A stretch of DNA of 64,000 bases from Petrosia ficiformis (taxonomy: Eukaryota; Porifera; Demospongiae; Haplosclerida; Petrosiidae): positions 4,461,001 through 4,525,000 of the forward strand of contig OX345647.1 of the NCBI GenBank assembly GCA_947044365.1, in the 5' to 3' direction. Below are positions 44,690 to 63,489 of the stretch, one piece after another. The notes under the pieces were generated by a model. The model did no database searches, was not told where the DNA came from, and saw only the letters and a program-made list of their open reading frames with translations. Position 1 is the stretch's first letter. Each line of letters starts with the position of its first letter. The translations under genes and the position numbers were made by a program.

Positions 44690-47600
44690 TAAATAGATAT
44701 AGATAAGACAGACAGACAGACAGACAGACAGACATAAATAGACATATGGACAGACAGACAACTGAACAGTAGACACATGTAAATACAACTGTGGACTAGT
44801 CATTTAAGATTAAATTGGTATGTACATGTACATGTACATGTAGGCGGAGTATTTTCTTTTGGGATAATGTACAAAATGACTGAATAGTGAGGAATAAAAA
44901 ACAAGGTACTACATATAAATGAGAGAGAATGAGAGACAGATAGATAGGTATATAGAGATGGAGAGATAGATAGATAGAGAGAGATGAATAGATAGATGTC
45001 ACCTTGAACATATCCACCCTCATAGTATTCACAAGTGGAGACGTTGGAACCAAATTCATAATGTAGAGTATCAAAACCTACACAGAACAGAACATAGGGA
45101 TATTTTATTCTCAATTCTGACTTAATCACATAATTATACATGTACATGTAACATAATGTATAAGGATAGAATCAGTTTGTACACACCTAAGTAATTATAA
45201 ATGCACAGAGGCAAAACTGAAATATTGGGGGTGTAGCCCCCATCCATGTGTGTAGGTGGTACATGCCTAACTAGGTGGGTGTGGGGTGGTGTATTTGCTG
45301 ATATTGCAAGGGGTGGACAAGAATTTAGTAAGGAGGGGAGAGCAAATGCTTCCCCCAAATGCAGCTCTGTATATGTACAAAGTTAGCCTGTTCATACAGG
45401 CGTATGAGATGTTTGATTCGGACCCTGCCAGCTGGGCTGCCTTGGTAGCTCAGTGGGTAGAGCATCTGTCTGGAGTACAGAGTGTCGTTGGTTCGAATCC
45501 CACCTGAGGCAACTCTCATTTTCATTTTTCCATTGCCCCAGATGTCTTTCTTTCTTTCTTTCTTTCTTTCTACATCTCCGATAACATCATGTATATTCCA
45601 TAAACACAGTATGGATTCTTTATGGAATAGTTCTTAATTTCTTACTGCATTGTATGGTCAAATCATCATAGTGACCACAAGAGCTACTCTCCTTTGATGA
45701 ACAAGTTCCACAAGCTCCTAGACATTGTTCAGCTTCTGAGGGACAGTTTACATTGTCTAACCAAATAGGAGAACTGTAGTTTCCTTGTCTGATGAATAGA
45801 TGGATAGATATATAATAGATAGATAGATAGATAGATAGTAGGCCTGTGCGATAATCGCGATAATGAGATTATTGTGAAACATATAGCTGTTTCATGAATA
45901 AGATAATAATTTTTTTATTATTGATAACTACTGTTCATGTGCATTACACTGTTCACACAACCACTTTCTGAGGAGTCAAATTTGAGTGTATGTGAAGAGT
46001 CCCAGTTTCTCCCTTTAGAGAAAGCAAAAGTGGTGTATTTACTTTCAGAAAATATTGACATAGTTTTTCAGCATATAAATTTGACTAGATCAAACTTCTT
46101 TGTACTTATTTATTGTTATATTTAATCATATATTATTATCGAGATAATATCGTTTATCTAGATAAATTTATCTAAATATAGGTTATATCATTATCGCACA
46201 GGCCTAATAGATAGATAGATAGATAGATATGTAAATACATAGAGAGATGGATAAATAGAAATAGACCAGATAGATAGATAGACAGACAGATAGATATGTA
46301 ATTAGACAAAGTGAAAGATAGATAAACAAACATTGATAGATGAATGATAGAACTAGTAAATAAACAGATATACATATATGTAATGTATATATGAATACAG
46401 TATAAAGTCACCATACAGTAACAATAATTACCTTATTTCTATTGTCAGTATAGTATAGTAATTACTGTCTCACTACTGTGGTGTTCAATTGACATGTACT
46501 ATTGAACTACTGTAGTTTGAATATGAAACTAGTGAGTAATTACTGTACTGTATGGTGACTTATTATTGATATATATACTGTATAGATAGATGTAGTTATA
46601 TTGACAGACTAACAGATCAAGATGTCCAGTTGATGAAGATCCTGTGTAACCCAATTGGCGACACACAGTATCAGCCTCTATATCTCCAATTCCATAATAA
46701 TTATCTCCACAAATAGTACCCCATTCACCATTACAATAGATCTGTGCAAGACCCTTTAAAAAAATATTAAAACCTCTTTTGAAATAATATACATGTATGC
46801 TGTGTATTGATAAGCTTATAAAGCACAACATTGTTTCTGATACAACACTCTTTGTCTGTGCCTCTCCATTTCTCTATGTCTATTTATGTCTCTTTATGTC
46901 TCTGCGTCTCTGTCTCTATGTCTCTGTATCTCTATGTCTCTATGTCTCTGTATCTCTATGTCTCTATGTCTCTGTATCTCTATGTCTCTGTCTGTGTATC
47001 TCTATGTCTCTATGTCTCTGTATCTCTATGTCTCTATATCTCTATGTCTCTATGTCTCTGTATCTCTATGTCTCTGTATCTCTATGTCTCTATGTCTCTG
47101 TATCTCTATGTCTCTATGTCTCTATGTCTCTGTATCTCTATGTGTCTATGTCTCTGTATCTTTATGTCTCTATGTCTCTATGTCTCTGTATCTCTATGCC
47201 TCTATGTCTCTGTATCTCTATGTCTCTATGTCTCTATATCTCTATGTCTCTGTATCTCTATGTCTCTATGTCTCTGTATCTCTATGTCTCTATGTCTCTG
47301 TATCTCTATGTCTCTGTATCTCTGTATCTCTATGTCTCTATGTCTCTGTATCTCTATGTCTCTATGTCTCTGTATCTCTATGTTTCTATGTCTCTATATC
47401 TCTATGTCTCTATGTCTCTGTATCTCTATGTCTCTAATCGAGGTAATGGTTGCTACTACACCACCATTGATGCAAGATAGAAAGCTACCTAGTTCCACCT
47501 ACAGGTATGTGTACGTACGTGCATGCTTGCGTACTAAACACGTGGTAGAGGTGATTCGTTTTCACACGGAGACTTTAGAGGTAGACTTGAGAACTTCTTC

Positions 47601-50600
47601 ATTGTTTTTCGAAGGAAAACAGAGAATTAGCTGTAAGACATATATACAAATTATATATTTCTTTCATTGATGTTCTTATTTTGTCTTTTAGGATATAAAG
47701 TTATAACAGTTTTAATTAATGCCCATAAATGTTTTTCTAATTTATATTTCTATTCCATGTAACAAAAGTATTGTTTGTTTCATACACAAACTTTATTATA
47801 TTTTGAAAAAAAATGTAGTGGTTTGTATTATTTTGCCACGTAGGCGAGGGTCCCGTCCTGACAGCACTCGTTATTATAGTAATGTTATATCTTACCTCTG
47901 AAGTGTAATTTCCCAGGATCAAACGTATTTGACCAATATAAGGTTTGTCCCAAATACGAGATGGGTCTGTGGTTAGAGAATATAAAATAAATTATGTATA
48001 TTAACAGGCATGGTCACATATATACAGTACATGTACATGCAAACTGTGATGTACACACAGACAGACAGACAGTGTATGCCAACAAAAGTCACCATACAGT
48101 AACCTTAGTTAGTATAGTAATTACTGTCTCACTATTGTGGTGTTGAATTGACAAGTACAATAATTACTGTTAAAACTATTATTGAACTACTGTAGTTTAA
48201 ATATGAAACTACTGAGTAATTACTGTAATGTATGGTGACTGATATATATATATTTTCTGCACACACACATATATATACACACACACACATACACACGCAC
48301 ATATACATAGACACACACACACTAACTGCAATATAAAGAAATATATCCATTTCCATTACAAGTATGTCTTCCTTGTGTGAATGCACATCTCAAGAGATGA
48401 AGATAATCATCAGTGGGACAATAAAGTTCAGACAAGACAACATCACTAATGTCACCAAAACTAAAATAAGAAATATTAAGGCTGAGATCATACTATAGTG
48501 CTGTATTCAGAAAGGTTGACAATGGGGGGGCAAAATAGGTATTTAATAAAGGGTGGTGAAGTCCCCATCCATGTGTGTAGTCACATGGCCAATTAAGAGG
48601 GTGTGGGACATGCTTCCTCAGGAAAAATTTAATTTTGAGATCACTTCTGGTGCATTTTCAAACAAACTTTTGACCACTAAAGATATTTGCTGAGCAGGTT
48701 TGATATTTTAAGAATTTAGAAAGGGAGCAAATGCCACCCCTCGCCCCTCCTTAATGCAGCCCTGCATAGTGGACTAACTCACAAAACACTCTCAAATGTA
48801 TTTCAGTAGCAAATAAAATTAATACATGGCAGTTGGAAATTTTAATACAACATGGACAATTCCAGTAGTTGATTGTGGGTTTGTCCATAAAGGTTCTGAG
48901 CCCTATCTAAACAGTAAATACTGTAAGATATAATCCCTAACAATGCCAGTACACCTAACATACTTCTTAACAGTAAATACAAGATGATGTAAGATATAAT
49001 CCCTAACAATGCCAGTACACCTAACATACTTCTTAACAGTAAATACAAGATGATGTAAGATATAATCCCTAACAATGCCAGTACACCTAACATACTTCTT
49101 AAACAGTAAATACAAGATGATGTAAGATATAATCCCTAACAATGCCAGTACACCTAACATACTTCTTAACAGTAAATACAAGATTTTATGTTAGGTGTAC
49201 TGGCATTGTTAGGGTTTTATTAGGATATTCTTTACATGCGCCTTCTACCTAAAACACAAGGACTAGATTGTGTATAAATATATTATATATAGCCATGTAC
49301 ATTAGTTAAGTTATTATACATGTAGTTATTAAAATAATGTGAGACTGTGAGGGCCCATGGGCCATAACCATAAGCTTATATGGTGCATCATTGGCCCATA
49401 GAGCTTCTTATTTGGCACTGCACAGTTCTCTCTTTGGGCCAGTGACGTAGTTAATTATGATTATATTATCACTAACAGCATTAACTCTTAGTTAATTAGC
49501 TCAAGATGTACTCCCAATGGCACACACACTAACCATTATTGAGCCAATTTGGCCCATGCTTAAAAACATATCAAAAACTCTGCCTACAACTATCAATGTA
49601 TGTGAATTGGTATTGTGTTTTTGATTTAATTCATTTGGTGTACTTTTCCTTAAAATGTATTTATGGTTTAGATATTTTGAAGGTGTGTGATTTAACTGTG
49701 TTGGTTTGAAGGTAACTTCTATGGATTGACCTTAGAGAGTCTAATAAAGTGCATCAACATGTTATTAATTAAAAGTACATACATATTAGAAACATAATGT
49801 TTGTGTCTGCCTGACTACGAGTTACAAAACAGGAAAGCAGTTCACATGTCTGTACTGTGACACATCATATTATAGGTTTGTATATCTTTGATTGTGGTCG
49901 ATAAGAACAGAGTCGATGATACACAAACTTGTAATTTAGTTATAGATTAGTTTATTAAAAGGCAAAATGCTATTTGAAGCTCTTGTTCAACTCACAATAG
50001 TCACATGGAATTTCTGGTATTGCTCAACTCAGGAAGATTATTCCATAACAATATTCATTGTTTCATTATAGCAATAGTAACACAATTCGTACATACATGT
50101 ACCTACATGTATCACACTTCCTACAACATACTACAAGTCTAACATTTTTAAAGTGCCTGTACTTGTACTTAAACAGTTTCTAAAGTGCCGGAACTTATGT
50201 CTGACTACAACATATATACTAACATTCTCATAATTCACTTCATAATTATGATGTGGTCCTATTTACAACCTGACCTAAGGTCACAAGGTAATAAACAATT
50301 AATCAGTTGGCAGTGGTGTGGAAACAGCCAGTCGTGCAGGACATTGTCCGATAAATCTAGTGAATGTCCAGTAAATTGAAACTAAACTGTATACAAAGTA
50401 TATGGGGAGCAGGACAAGAGTGGTGAAAATAGGTCAAAATGTCCGGCAGTCGGCTCAATGTTTCCACACCCCTGTCAGTTGGTAGATACTTATAATTCAG
50501 AATAGCAATAAAGATGAGAAGAGCTATTTCTTTGAAAATCTGATAGCAGATATACATGTAATTTACCTATCAGGTATCCCAGATGATGAGTCACTATCAT

Positions 50601-51358
50601 TCCAAGTAGAATCCACAAACCCAAGCTGATGACAAGCTACATCAGCTTCAGTCTTACCAAACTCATCATCACATATCTCACCCCATTTTCCACCAACATA
50701 TATCTGTGATAAATAGATAGATATACTTACACACCAATCAGCAAAGCCATGAATATATTTAGTCTCATATAATCAGCCCCTCCCACTATAAAATGGGATT
50801 GGCCTATCTACATGAGACTAATTTCCAGTACTCTATTTTTTTGCTATATAGGATATCATAATTTAAACATCACAGTGATATGATAAATGGTTGAATAAAC
50901 AATCTCAGTTAATTAGGAAGAACCCTCCTAACTATGGTATATTAGTCCACTGAAAAACAGACACTCTCTTTCCAGGAAACAACACGACTGCAGCCAAACT
51001 TGAACCACTGACCATTCGATCAAAATGCACAAGCTCTAACCACTAAGCCACGCTGCCTCCTTAAAAAAAGTGCCCACCAGTCCAGATTAGTAAATGAGAG
51101 GTTTGTATTACAATAGTTTGACTAATTGATTTACGTATATATAATTATGTAGAATTATATAATAATATTAACCTGTAACCTTCCATAGGAATAAGACTGG
51201 TTACTGCTACCATCTCTCCATAATCTGAGATCTCCAGATGTAAGACCTGTGTATAGAACAGCAACACAGTAATTATATTTCATATTAAATTATTATGACA
51301 GCTTACCATGTACACGCTGCTGTAAGAAAAACAACAAGAGAAGTGCAAGCATTTTCAT
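39369..51358 (-). CDS. Four-SRCR transmembrane receptor, 677 aa
   Basis: Fifteen exons, every junction in phase: 51358-51307, 51246-51173, 50703-50567, 48460-48327, 47966-47896, 46753-46614, 45788-45646, 45077-45003, 44198-43985, 43640-43516, 42849-42651, 42274-42138, 40836-40753, 40202-39958 and 39572-39369. Signal peptide MKMLALLLLFFLQQRVHG. Four scavenger-receptor Cys-rich domains follow, recognisable by GEICDDEFGKTEADVACHQLG, GDIEADTVCRQLGYTG, NSDTVCAQLGYSW and EAESICRQLGYTG. Then a short acidic stalk (EEPTEHEEEV), one transmembrane helix in exon 14 (IIVGVLTLVIFMLVMFCTT), a CCCC juxtamembrane cluster, and a Gln/Pro- then Ser/Thr-rich cytoplasmic tail without a recognised signalling motif. 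SRCR receptors bind ligands or microbes; expansion of this family in sponges is known. The introns carry most of the repeats in this part of the window. Confidence 0.88.
39755..39840 (-). mobile_element. tRNA-derived SINE fragment
   Basis: The reverse complement shows a tRNA-like box-B (GATTCAAATCCC) and a plausible head. It lies in the last SRCR intron. Confidence 0.4.
41262..42060. repeat. ~87-base tandem array carrying copies of the SRCR exon 12 donor region
   Basis: Nine to ten units. Each contains, on the minus strand, AACTGTA|GTATGTGACTTGA, matching the real exon 12 end and donor AACTGCA|GTATGTGGCTTGA at 42138/42137. The rest of the unit is highly conserved between copies, with only a few changes. 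Confidence 0.88.
42366..42620. mobile_element. MITE-like element (copy 2 of the 11222 family)
   Basis: Shares AGTGTATAGTTTAATGTCAT and the TGCTGAGGTCACAGTG end with the copy at 11222-11500. It lies in SRCR intron 11. Confidence 0.6.
42897..43017. repeat. (ATT)n microsatellite
   Basis: About 40 uninterrupted ATT units with one interruption, 50 bases from an SRCR acceptor. Confidence 0.97.
43162..43317. mobile_element. hAT-type MITE, copy 1, with 8-base target duplication
   Basis: Ends CAGGGGTGTGGAAA and TTTCCACACCCCTG. It is flanked on both sides by GGTCTGAT (43154-43161 and 43318-43325). 156 bases. It inserted into a short tandem repeat of AGGGGTCTGATTAATATTCA (about 43120-43460). Confidence 0.92.
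44575..44760. repeat. (GACA)n and ATAGATATAGATA composite repeat
   Basis: Three blocks of ACAGACAG separated by TAAATAGATATAGATAAG, in SRCR intron 8. Further GATA runs lie at 44930-45000, 45790-45838 and 46205-46330. Confidence 0.9.
45439..45572 (+). mobile_element. tRNA-derived SINE with intact tRNA-like head
   Basis: 45439-45511 folds as a 73-base cloverleaf: acceptor GCCTTGG/CTGAGGC, D stem GCTC/GAGC, anticodon stem TCTGT/ACAGA with loop CTGGAGT (anticodon GGA), T loop TTCGAAT. A Ser anticodon without the long variable arm and a T-stem mismatch argue against a working tRNA. A ~35-base body and a (TTTC)n tail follow. Confidence 0.65.
45841..46206. mobile_element. MITE with AGGCCTGTGCGATAA ends
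   Basis: Left AGGCCTGTGCGATAATCGCG, right TTATCGCACAGGCCT. 366 bases, in SRCR intron 6 between GATA repeats. No transposase. Confidence 0.85.
46406..46560. mobile_element. Hairpin MITE, GTCACCATA family (copy B)
   Basis: AGTCACCATACAGTAACA ... TACTGTATGGTGACT; same family as 11604-11786. It lies in SRCR intron 6, 54 bases from an exon. Confidence 0.75.
46868..47434. repeat. CTCTATGTCTCTGTAT minisatellite
   Basis: About 560 bases of alternating TCTCTATG/TCTCTGTA units in SRCR intron 5. It leaves all three plus frames open (Leu/Ser/Tyr/Val repeats), which are not genes. Confidence 0.95.
48087..48240. mobile_element. Hairpin MITE, GTCACCATA family (copy C)
   Basis: AGTCACCATACAGTAAC ... GTAATGTATGGTGACT, in SRCR intron 4. 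Confidence 0.75.
48905..49215. repeat. ~66-base tandem repeat ending in an inverted copy
   Basis: Four to five units of AACAGTAAATACAAGATGAT plus AATGCCAGTACACCTAACAT. The last part (49188-49215) is the reverse complement ATGTTAGGTGTACTGGCATT, so the array ends as a hairpin. SRCR intron 3. Confidence 0.88.
49365..49575. repeat. Dispersed repeat shared with 61420-61545
   Basis: Shares GAGCTTCTTATTTGGCACTG and GTTAATTATGATTATATT with the HDAC3 intron 7 copy. A fragment of its right part recurs at 59305-59360 (GGCACACACACTTTGGCCCA). SRCR intron 3. Confidence 0.65.
50311..50474. mobile_element. hAT-type MITE, copy 2, with 8-base target duplication
   Basis: CAGTGGTGTGGAAAC ... GTTTCCACACCCCTG flanked by TCAGTTGG on both sides (50303-50310 and 50475-50482). 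The interior matches copies 1 and 3, e.g. GGACATTGTCCGATAAAT. Confidence 0.92.
50935..51062 (-). mobile_element. tRNA-derived SINE
   Basis: The reverse complement starts with a tRNA-like head (GTGGCTTAGTGGTTAGAGC, then GGTTCAAG). SRCR intron 2. Confidence 0.6.
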
Positions 51359-51487
51359 GATTAAATTGCGAGTTTGTTGACACTTGACACCTTAGCCCCA
51401 CCCACTCATGATTTTAATAAGATTATAAATTATACAACAGTAATAATAAATATTACAGTGTGTTAATTAAAGTTCAACCTTGACCTC

Positions 51488-52543
51488 CTAAGGAGAACGA
51501 ATCCAAGCATTATATTCGTCAGGATCACTAGCTGACATTATAGTAGTATACATCGTTCCAAAATTAAGAACTGGAGCCGTTGATAATATTTGAAACATAC
51601 TAGCAGCATCAAGTTTAGAACGTCCAATCTCTCTCATCATATTATTAGCTGGGTCTCTACGATTATCGCTATTAGGGGGTGGATTCCAATGATCGTAGTT
51701 TGTCTCGACCAAAAACCACCTGTCATTAGTTATATCAAGCCTCCATACGTCAATCGCTGTTGTCTGATTACGTGTTATTACAGCACCTTCGTCATCCTTG
51801 AGTCCACCGACTATAATATAGCATGGAGCAATGCTGTGGGTAGAGCTCAAAGCAGAGACCGCTTCGCTGAAATCTGCATTACTTTCTAAAACGTCTCGAA
51901 TCACAAAAGCTATGATTCCACTCGTACCAGATTGATAAGCTTGAAATGCATTATTCTGCCAGTCACCTTTATTACGTTGATCAAGAGACACAGTGAATTT
52001 ATTAGGTTTCATTCCGGTCAATAGTCCCACATAGCCAGCAAATGTAGTTCCCTTGTACACGGTCTTTCCCCCTTTCTGAAAGTCAACCATTATGGTCAAT
52101 TGACGCAAAGGATCTCCAAGATTATAATCAAGATTACGTCCATGCAGTATTTTTCCATCTGATAAGGCTGCAACAATACTCGTACATGCTCGAATATTTT
52201 GATGTCCATAAGCAGTGAGTTCGTAAACCATATTTAAAAACATAACTTCACCAATCGACAAATTCACTTGTTCAGCAAAGCAAACCATCTCTCCTGAATA
52301 TGGTTGTGGTGTGTATTTAACAAGATCAGCAGCCAAAATTGATATCATTTCCACTACACGAGGAGTGAATATTTGCTTAAACAGATTAATCACTGTTACT
52401 ATACCATCAGCATAATCTTTAGCTACCTCATTCCAACGTTCTTCTGGAGGTAAGTCCAGGTTGATCTTGTAACTCGAAAGTTTAACATCTTTCGCCTGGC
52501 TGAAAGAGCACAGGAAAAGAAAGAAGCAGATTTTAGTCACCAT
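51488..52543 (-). CDS. NAAA: N-acylethanolamine-hydrolyzing acid amidase-like enzyme (fifth paralog)
   Basis: Intronless, 351 aa, opposite strand and about 12 kb from the main cluster, past the SRCR gene. Signal peptide MVTKICFFLFLCSFSQA. NAAA-beta block LPPEERWNEVAKDYA. Intact Cys in ACTSIVAALSDG, GRNLDY, GTTFAGYVG and ETNYDHW. Likely active. POLE2 ends only 136 bases upstream on the same strand. Confidence 0.88.
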   Translation of the reverse strand: MVTKICFFLFLCSFSQAKDVKLSSYKINLDLPPEERWNEVAKDYADGIVTVINLFKQIFTPRVVEMISILAADLVKYTPQPYSGEMVCFAEQVNLSIGEVMFLNMVYELTAYGHQNIRACTSIVAALSDGKILHGRNLDYNLGDPLRQLTIMVDFQKGGKTVYKGTTFAGYVGLLTGMKPNKFTVSLDQRNKGDWQNNAFQAYQSGTSGIIAFVIRDVLESNADFSEAVSALSSTHSIAPCYIIVGGLKDDEGAVITRNQTTAIDVWRLDITNDRWFLVETNYDHWNPPPNSDNRRDPANNMMREIGRSKLDAASMFQILSTAPVLNFGTMYTTIMSASDPDEYNAWIRSP

Positions 52544-52679
52544 TCTTTCAGCTGGTCTGGAAACTTACAGTTCGAAACTTTGATCACGTTAGGTTCCTGC
52601 AAGAATACTTACAAGAATTGTTCATTATTAATAAATATTATCAATAATAATTATTAAAATTAGTGTAAATTATTAATTT

Positions 52680-54251
52680 TCACTCTGGTATTTTACTATC
52701 CTCAATTAATCCAGAAATGGGAAAATATACTTTGAATTCAAATCCACTCTTTGGAAAGGAACCAGGATTTGCAATACAACAGTCATTCATACTAACAGAG
52801 TATGGATCGCATTTGTCACCGATAATAATTACATCTGGGAGTGGATATAAACGGAGTGCGTGGTCGTACATCCAGTATGTAGGACTTGAATGAATGGGTA
52901 GAGGACAAAGATGAGCTTGTGATAGAATAGATTTAGCAAAATGGCTTGACATATCAGTTCCTTCAGTTGGAAAACGTACACAATGACGAGACATTTTGTT
53001 TAAAATATCTTCCCGAAATAGAACAATCTCTCGGGTACAGAACTGTATGCGACATGGATTGGAGCAAAAATGGACATTACGAACTCGCTGTGTGAGATCT
53101 GATGTTAGTGTTGAAGGGATAGGTGGTCTTGGTAGAATGTTACCAGGCCCAGGATCAAGGGGCCCGGGAATAAAATAAAATTGACTCTTTTCAATCATAC
53201 TGGGATAGCCTAGCATTAAGTCAGCTAATACTTTAAAAGAAGATTTGAGTTTTTGATATTTTGCAGGTCCATAAGGTGCTGAACTAAAGTTACCCATGAA
53301 GATAAATGCAACAGGTGGATATTCATTATACCCTGAAAACAAGCGACCAAGCTTACTCAGCACTTTTGGATCATCAAGAAACAGATCGGATATGAATACC
53401 AACATAGCCTCAGAATTTTTTTCAAGCATTGCTTGAAGTTTAATAGACTCGCTGGCACACACAGGTGAAGGTCCACCAAAAAAATTCACACTTCCAAAAT
53501 ATTTCCTGGTTTCTGTTACTGTTTCTATAGGCGGGAAACCTATAGCACCAACATGGAATATGTCATCACTGTAAAGACCTTCAACTAGTACTATGCTGTT
53601 CACGACAAACAAGCCCGTGTGAAACACACATTGAGATATATCTAACTCTACTGTACCTGTGAGATCCTCCAAATGAATCTTCCCTTCTTTGAGCTGAATT
53701 AGCATTCCTAGTATAATCACCTTATCAGGAAGACCTGAGCTGCTAAGGAGATATTCTATAGTTTGCAGTTGGAACTTTGCGCCCATTTGTTGTGCTACCT
53801 GTCCAATAACAGGTGGGCTAAATAAATCATGTCTTACTGTACGTTGATGAAGAATGTTAAAACGTTCACGAAATAGTTTAGCTTTCATGCCAGCGTCGGC
53901 ATGAAGCTTTAGAGATTCTTTAGGAATACTCAAGAATTTTTTTTGATCTGGATCATAAGTAAACGAAGGAATATCAAAAGCGTCTATGACAACTAACGCC
54001 TTTTCAGTATCAGAATCAGTTTGTGCATTACACTCCTCAACAGCAGCCTCTATAATTTCTCGAGTCACTAGTGGATTTGTTAATGGTTGTTTCTGCACAG
54101 CTTCAGTAATCTGATCAATAATGATAGTGAATTGAGAGTTCTGTGAGTATGGTTCCAAGTATTCCATTAGCAGTGTAGTAGCATCATTACTCAACTGCAA
54201 ACCTTGGATTTTAAAATTTGATATAATTTTCTTCCTAAACGCTAAAGCCAT
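52680..54251 (-). CDS. POLE2: DNA polymerase epsilon subunit 2
   Basis: Intronless, 523 aa from the ATG at 54251. The frame is open 117 bases upstream, but a CTTACAAAG acceptor-like site just before this ATG suggests that stretch is a 5' UTR intron. POLE2 is the B subunit of the leading-strand replicative polymerase. Matches: the N-terminal helical domain (MALAFRKKIISNFKIQGLQL), the OB-fold region (ILGMLIQLKEGKIHLEDLTG), and the inactive calpain-like phosphoesterase domain (VFISDLFLDDPKVLSKL, FIFMGNFSSAPYG, FIPGPLDPGPGNILPRP), with VIIGDKCDPY near the C-terminus. Nuclear. Confidence 0.95.
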   Translation of the reverse strand: MALAFRKKIISNFKIQGLQLSNDATTLLMEYLEPYSQNSQFTIIIDQITEAVQKQPLTNPLVTREIIEAAVEECNAQTDSDTEKALVVIDAFDIPSFTYDPDQKKFLSIPKESLKLHADAGMKAKLFRERFNILHQRTVRHDLFSPPVIGQVAQQMGAKFQLQTIEYLLSSSGLPDKVIILGMLIQLKEGKIHLEDLTGTVELDISQCVFHTGLFVVNSIVLVEGLYSDDIFHVGAIGFPPIETVTETRKYFGSVNFFGGPSPVCASESIKLQAMLEKNSEAMLVFISDLFLDDPKVLSKLGRLFSGYNEYPPVAFIFMGNFSSAPYGPAKYQKLKSSFKVLADLMLGYPSMIEKSQFYFIPGPLDPGPGNILPRPPIPSTLTSDLTQRVRNVHFCSNPCRIQFCTREIVLFREDILNKMSRHCVRFPTEGTDMSSHFAKSILSQAHLCPLPIHSSPTYWMYDHALRLYPLPDVIIIGDKCDPYSVSMNDCCIANPGSFPKSGFEFKVYFPISGLIEDSKIPE

Positions 54252-55431
54252 TATACCTTTGTAAGAAAAAAGAAAGGTTGAATACTGGAAGAATGTATTG
54301 TGTAGTATACTATTAATTAGTGATGTACCAATGAAACACACATTGGATTGGTAATCATTATCAGCCATTATCAGCCATTATTTTTAGTATCGGCAACGGT
54401 TATTTCTGAAATATGTAACTGATATTGTAAAAAGTGTATCATTTCTTGTGGTTATAGCATCATTAAATGCTTTTATGATAATCATAATTATTGAGAAAAT
54501 GCTCATTTTCATTGAAAGAATCAGAAACCAGAAGGTAGATATTATATAATATCACATTGGTATCAATACATATCTAAAGTAATTATCAGTTTATTGGAAT
54601 ATGGGTAAAAACTCATATCGATGCATCACCACTATTAATACAGGGTTCTAGCCAAAGTGGAAGAGAGGTGCTGCACCGCTCTATGCAATGCCATTTCCCT
54701 TTGATGTGGTCAAAGGAATGCAAATATGCTTTGATTTTTGTGTCAGCACCACTCTGTTGAAGTGTGGCTAGCTAAAACACTGTAATAGTCTAGCTATTGT
54801 ATAAGTTATAACTTGTGACTATACAATAATATTGCAGTGTATATATATATATACATGTATATTGTCCAATCTTCACGTTGACTACATTTTTGTGGCTAAT
54901 TAATATACAAAAAATTCCTGCTATACTCCACAATTCATTCATGCTGCTGTACCAGACCTTCCTCCAATGAGCACACCAGACTAGAATATATGCACTTCCT
55001 TGCTGATAAGTTAGCCAGTTATTTTGGGCATGAATGTCAATCAGCTTCTACCTAAGAGTCCTCAAAATCACATGTGTATATACATAAACCCATTTTAGGG
55101 GGGAGAGCTGAGCCCAATACCCATGTTCCAAACAGTTACCATCATATTTGATAATGTTCCCTGCCTGGTGTTACATAACTTCACTAGTGGCAAAACCCAC
55201 TCAGCCACTACTGACCTACACTTCAGGCATGATATTAATTATTGAGCTCACCTCTATAAAGACTTCCTTTTCTTTTATATATCTTGCTGCTTAGTATAGT
55301 CAAGTATAATATCTATGCTCACAACCTGCAGTAAAACAACAGGAATGATGATTATTTCCCGCCAAAACAAAAAAGGGTGTGGTCATAGAATCTACATGTG
55401 CTCTATTTAGAGTACAGTAACTGTTCCCATC
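54252..55431. promoter_or_regulatory. Divergent intergenic interval POLE2/HDAC3
   Basis: About 1.2 kb between divergent starts. It holds one probable hairpin element (54645-54778, TCTAGCCAAAGTGG ... AAGTGTGGCTAGCTAAAA) and otherwise no gene. Confidence 0.5.
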
Positions 55432-63257
<7,826 letters not shown>

Positions 63258-63489
63258 GTAAATATATTCTATAATGTAATTATATGTACATGTGATGTGC
63301 ATGTGATGTGCATGTATGTGTACATGTAATTACATGTATGCAATACATTTGCACCTGTCTGACTGGAAAAATTTCCCTCCAATACTAAAAAAGTCCCTCT
63401 GGCCCTCATGTAAATGAACATACATGTATTACTTAAGATCAATTACAATTATTTTCTATTATAACTTATCTTTCAGATTGTATATTACT

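Noticed and set aside
45439..45511. Functional tRNA-Ser(GGA)
   Set aside because: No long variable arm, a T-stem mismatch, and a SINE-type body and TTTC tail follow.
46797..47670. Long plus-strand open frames rich in Leu/Ser/Val/Tyr
   Set aside because: They are translations of a CTCTATGTCTCTGTAT minisatellite in an SRCR intron; all three frames are open.
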